Assembly: GCA_002320775.1 (NCBI GenBank)
Contig: DCKY01000153.1
Coordinates: 15,150 to 22,282, forward strand
Direction: 5' to 3'
Length of the DNA stretch: 7,133 nucleotides
Source: Planctomycetes bacterium UBA1662
GTDB taxonomy: Bacteria; Planctomycetota; UBA8108
A model generated the notes under the pieces. The model was not told the origin of the DNA. It did not search any database and saw nothing but the letters and a program-made list of their open reading frames with translations. Positions 6,352-7,133 of the stretch are shown here, in pieces. The first letter of the stretch is position 1, and each line of letters begins with the position of its first letter. The translations under genes were made by a program, and so were the position numbers.

Positions 6352-7014
6352 TCAGCCAAGGAGGCTGTCGAGCTCGATCTCTTCGAACCCATCAAAGACG
6401 GCGGTTGCCTCGCCGAGAGAATCGGCCGGATGTGTCGTGGCCAGGGCAAAGACAGCCATGCCCGCTGCGTTGGCCGCCTCGATCCCGGTTGGTGAGTCCT
6501 CGAAGGCGAGGCAGCGGTCCGGGGCGAGTTCCAGGGTTCCCGCGGCATCCAGGTAGGTCTGAGGATGCGGTTTGGGGAGCTCGACATCCCTGCGGCAGGT
6601 GATGGATTCAAATAGCTTGGCGTAGCCGCCGGCCTCGAGGAAGAGCTCCGGATTGCGGCTGGAGGTGGCGACAGCCGTTTTCAGTCCCCGGTCGTGAGCG
6701 GCGGTAACGAATTCGAGCGCTCCCGGAACCCTCTGGACACCTTCCTCGCCCAATACGATGCGGACATGGTCCTCCTTGAGCTGCATGAGCTCCAGGAGCC
6801 GCTGCTCTTCAAGCGGTCCGAGGATATTCATCAGTACGTTCTCTCTGGAGATCCCCATTCCGGTGTCTCGATAGGCTTCCCAGGAATAGTCGATTCCTGT
6901 GGTTGCGAGAGTCGCACGGTAGGCTTTCCAGTGGACTCGCTCCGAGGAGACGAGGACTCCATCCATGTCGAAGATAAGAGCCTGGGGATGATCCGTGGGT
7001 GTCTGCATATCCAT
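6352..7014 (-). CDS. HAD-superfamily hydrolase, beta-phosphoglucomutase-like
   Basis: A 220-residue HAD subfamily IA protein with all four motifs: FDMDGVLVSS with nucleophile Asp 16 and acid/base Asp 18, ATSSR (motif II, 116-120), Lys 148 in LPKPHP (motif III) and FEDSPTGIEAANAAGM (171-186; acidic pair Glu 172, Asp 173). A helical cap (about 25-95) contains GISRENVL, like the G-x-SR-x(3)-L of beta-phosphoglucomutases, and KEDH near residue 80. It is therefore either a sugar-phosphate mutase or a small sugar-phosphate phosphatase; sequence cannot separate these. Start choice is uncertain: ATG 7014 and ATG 7008 both place the DxD motif at the usual distance, while ATG 7047 and TTG 7074 would add Pro/Gly-rich residues; none has a strong ribosome site. 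It converges on the phosphoesterase gene with a 27-base gap and no visible terminator. Confidence 0.9.
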   Translation of the reverse strand: MDMQTPTDHPQALIFDMDGVLVSSERVHWKAYRATLATTGIDYSWEAYRDTGMGISRENVLMNILGPLEEQRLLELMQLKEDHVRIVLGEEGVQRVPGALEFVTAAHDRGLKTAVATSSRNPELFLEAGGYAKLFESITCRRDVELPKPHPQTYLDAAGTLELAPDRCLAFEDSPTGIEAANAAGMAVFALATTHPADSLGEATAVFDGFEEIELDSLLG

Positions 7015-7067
7015 CTCGGGGGGAGCCGGGGTTCTTCCTGCCCCCATCAGGCTGTTGCCATTGCCCG

Positions 7068-7096
7068 TTGTCAAGACTGGAGCCGTCTGCTATAAA
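7068..7096 (+). promoter_or_regulatory. Sigma-70-type promoter TTGTCA-N17-TATAAA
   Basis: The -35 box TTGTCA (7068-7073) and the -10 box TATAAA (7091-7096) each match the consensus at five of six positions and are separated by exactly 17 bases. Transcription would begin near 7103 and run into the gene starting at 7131. The -35 box extended by one base (TTGTCAA) reads TTGACAA on the minus strand, a consensus -35 box for the divergent HAD gene, although the matching minus-strand -10 (CCTGAT, 7051-7046) is weak. Confidence 0.65.
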
Positions 7097-7130
7097 CGGG
7101 TTTCAAGTGCAGAGGGGACCGAGAGGCGGC

Positions 7131-7133
7131 ATG
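7131..7133 (+). CDS. Start codon of a gene running off the right edge
   Basis: The final three bases are ATG. GAGAGG at 7121-7126 lies four bases upstream, and a good promoter sits about 35 bases before that, so a gene on the plus strand probably begins here. Nothing of the protein beyond Met is visible, so no function can be given. Confidence 0.5.

Noticed and set aside
6318..6354. Possible terminator hairpin between the convergent phosphoesterase and HAD genes
   Set aside because: Only TGAT/ATCA pairs cleanly, the rest of the stem is interrupted, and there is no T-run on either strand.

Overview
This is a gene-dense stretch of high-GC (roughly 60% by eye) bacterial chromosome. It holds eight protein-coding genes, one cut at the left edge and one barely entering at the right. 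I see no RNA genes, insertion sequences, CRISPR arrays or phage genes. Start codons are a mix of ATG, GTG and TTG, Shine-Dalgarno motifs are visible for several genes, and genes commonly overlap by a few bases. None of the proteins pins down a phylum, so I leave the organism at an unassigned high-GC bacterium.

Bases 1-3634 (+ strand) form a tightly packed operon. It contains the C-terminal half of an LutB-type iron-sulfur protein, an LutC/LUD-domain protein, a PfkB-family sugar kinase and a class II (MOFRL-type) glycerate 2-kinase. The junctions overlap by 1 base, overlap by 8 bases, and are separated by 4 bases, which points to translational coupling. LutB and LutC belong to the LutABC system that oxidises L-lactate to pyruvate; the LutA partner would be expected upstream, outside the window. 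Placing two kinases behind lutBC suggests that oxidation of a hydroxy acid is tied to phosphorylation of glycerate and of an unidentified sugar-like substrate. That link is inference.

Bases 3635-5486 (- strand) form a convergent two-gene operon. It has an acidic protein of unknown function, then a BtpA/SgcQ-family TIM-barrel protein that begins at a TTG inside the end of the first gene. The BtpA and glycerate kinase genes meet stop to stop with no spacer, their stop codons forming the palindrome TGATCA.

Bases 5487-5589 are a relatively AT-rich divergent intergenic region. It is followed on the + strand by a calcineurin-like metallophosphoesterase (COG1768 type, 5590-6324). A convergent HAD-superfamily phosphatase/beta-phosphoglucomutase-like gene lies at 6352-7014 on the - strand. 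The last 119 bases carry the clearest promoter in the window, TTGTCA-N17-TATAAA, followed by a ribosome binding site and an ATG at 7131 that opens a gene running off the right edge.

The most interesting points are the lut/sugar kinase/glycerate kinase operon facing a BtpA-family gene, and the unrecognised acidic protein coupled to that BtpA gene. No feature proves a wholly new system.
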